Below are positions 5,949 to 6,749 of a stretch of DNA of 6,749 nucleotides, one piece after another. Position numbers and translations under genes: made by a program. The DNA is taken from assembly GCA_024695565.1 (NCBI GenBank), contig JAILHX010000004.1, positions 1-6,749 of the forward strand. The letters run 5' to 3'. Below the pieces are notes generated by a model. The model worked only from the letters and a program-made list of their open reading frames with translations, ran no database searches and was not told the origin of the DNA. The DNA comes from Saccharofermentans sp. GTDB lineage: Bacteria; Bacillota_A; Clostridia; Saccharofermentanales; Saccharofermentanaceae. The first letter of the stretch is position 1. Each line of letters opens with the position of its first letter.

Positions 5949-6749
5949 TTAGTTCTCCAGCAAGTCCGGAAAGACTTCGAGAGATCTCCACAAAATACCG
6001 TGCATGTAAGCGATTGCGGTCCCGTAGTTTGTCATCGGGATGCCGCAGTCGTTTGCACATTTTGTGCGGTACATCATCTCGCGGTCATTTAACATGCATC
6101 CTCCGCAGTGGATGATCATCTTGTATCTGCTTAAGTCCTCTGCAAAAGAGAGCCCTGACGTCGTCTCGATGTTAAATGTCTTGCCCGTGTATTCCTTGAG
6201 CCACTTCGGGATCTTATATGTTCCGATGTCTTCGCACTGTCTGTGATGCGTGCATCCTTCGGATATGAGGATGGTATCGCCGTCTTCGATCGTGTCGATC
6301 GCCTTAACGCCCCTTACGGCTGACTCAAGGAAACCCTTGTGCCTCGCAAGAAGGATCGAGAAAGAAGTGAGCTTGATATCGGGCGGAACGATCTTCGATA
6401 CTTTGCCGAATGCCTGGCTGTCGGTAACAACGAGTGCGGGCTTCTCCTTCATGTTGGAAAGAAGCTTAGCCAGATCCGTATCCTGCGCAATATATGCGAG
6501 AGCATTGGAATCCAAAACTTCTCTTAAGACCTGCTGCTGGGGAAGGATTATTCTTCCCTTCGGTGCGGAGCCGTCGATAGGAATAACGAGAACGACAGTA
6601 TCGCCGGGCTTGATGAGGTCGCTGATAAGAGGCGCTGCGGCAGGCTTCTGAAGACCTGCTTTTGCGATCATCTCCTTTAATTCATCAACGTTCTTGCCCG
6701 TGACTGAACTTACATAGATCTCGTTGGGTCTGCCTGCTGATACGGTCTC
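5949..6749 (-). CDS. hydF: [FeFe]-hydrogenase H-cluster maturation GTPase HydF, N-terminus cut by window edge
   Basis: Scaffold GTPase that carries the diiron precursor made by HydE and HydG and delivers it to apo-[FeFe]-hydrogenase. The reading is open from the window edge to TAA at 5951-5949, giving the last 266 residues of a protein that is usually about 400. The fragment starts at the end of the GTPase domain (VSSVTGKNVDELKEMI, the G5-like VSxxTG element). It continues through the dimerisation domain (PGDTVVLVIPIDGSAPKGRI; LPQQQVLREVLD) and ends with the cluster domain: EGCTHHRQCEDIG (Cys and His at fragment residues 166 and 168) and IIHCGGCMLNDREM (His 214, Cys 215 and 218). This is the HydF CxH...HCxxC signature, here with 45 residues between the two histidines. 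The ATG at 6671 is internal, not the start. No other hydrogenase gene is visible. It converges on the thi operon. Confidence 0.95.
   Translation of the reverse strand, partial: ETVSAGRPNEIYVSSVTGKNVDELKEMIAKAGLQKPAAAPLISDLIKPGDTVVLVIPIDGSAPKGRIILPQQQVLREVLDSNALAYIAQDTDLAKLLSNMKEKPALVVTDSQAFGKVSKIVPPDIKLTSFSILLARHKGFLESAVRGVKAIDTIEDGDTILISEGCTHHRQCEDIGTYKIPKWLKEYTGKTFNIETTSGLSFAEDLSRYKMIIHCGGCMLNDREMMYRTKCANDCGIPMTNYGTAIAYMHGILWRSLEVFPDLLEN

Noticed and set aside
6250..6651. Plus-strand open frame of 133 codons opposite hydF
   Set aside because: Antisense to the conserved cluster and dimerisation domains of HydF; no recognisable features.
6669..6671. ATG at 6671 as the hydF start
   Set aside because: The frame continues to the window edge with a recognisable end of the GTPase domain (VSSVTGKNVDEL). 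The AAAGGAG touching this ATG has no spacing and encodes part of that domain.
1..6749. Mobile element, CRISPR, tRNA/rRNA or defence-system signals
   Set aside because: I saw no terminal inverted repeats with a transposase, no regularly spaced repeats, no tRNA-like cloverleaf, and no recombinase. All long coding frames are explained by metabolic genes.

Overview
The window looks like chromosomal DNA of a strictly anaerobic, fermentative Gram-positive bacterium of the Clostridia type. The signs are a long, plant-type pyrophosphate-dependent phosphofructokinase, an [FeFe]-hydrogenase maturation GTPase (HydF), a short ThiC, ECF-type vitamin uptake, and strong AAGGAGG-like ribosome sites in front of nearly every gene. 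Genus and species cannot be fixed from the sequence alone. Nothing looks like a phage, insertion sequence or CRISPR array.

Layout. (1) 1-1473, minus strand: pfp, PPi-dependent phosphofructokinase; the start codon is inside the window and the C-terminus is cut by the left edge. (2) 1474-1863: a divergent intergenic region holding, rightwards, a small direct/inverted repeat, a near-consensus sigma70-type promoter (TTGATA-17-TATATT), a TPP riboswitch aptamer, and a strong intrinsic terminator placed before the first thi gene. (3) 1864-5860, plus strand: a compact five-gene thiamin operon thiW-thiM-thiE-thiD-thiC. Every junction overlaps (34, 11, 4 and 4 bp, the last only if thiC starts at its first ATG), so the genes are almost certainly co-transcribed and probably translationally coupled. 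(4) 5861-5948: a short convergent spacer with a composite hairpin. (5) 5949-6749, minus strand: the C-terminal two thirds of hydF, cut by the right edge.

How the genes work together. ThiC makes the pyrimidine HMP-P from AIR, and ThiD phosphorylates HMP/HMP-P to HMP-PP. ThiW is the substrate-binding membrane component of an ECF transporter predicted to import hydroxyethylthiazole, and ThiM phosphorylates it. ThiE joins the two halves into thiamin phosphate. No thiazole-synthesis gene (thiG, thiS, thiF, thiH) is present in this operon, so it encodes de novo pyrimidine synthesis plus thiazole salvage. The upstream TPP riboswitch with its terminator should shut the operon off when TPP is plentiful. 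Flanking pfp and hydF belong to glycolysis and hydrogen metabolism; their link to thiamin is only by neighbourhood.

I see no undescribed system here. The best second-look items are the CX2CX3C cluster motif of ThiC, motif substitutions in ThiM and ThiE, the architecture of the riboswitch expression platform, and a paired 9-bp repeat just upstream of the thi promoter.
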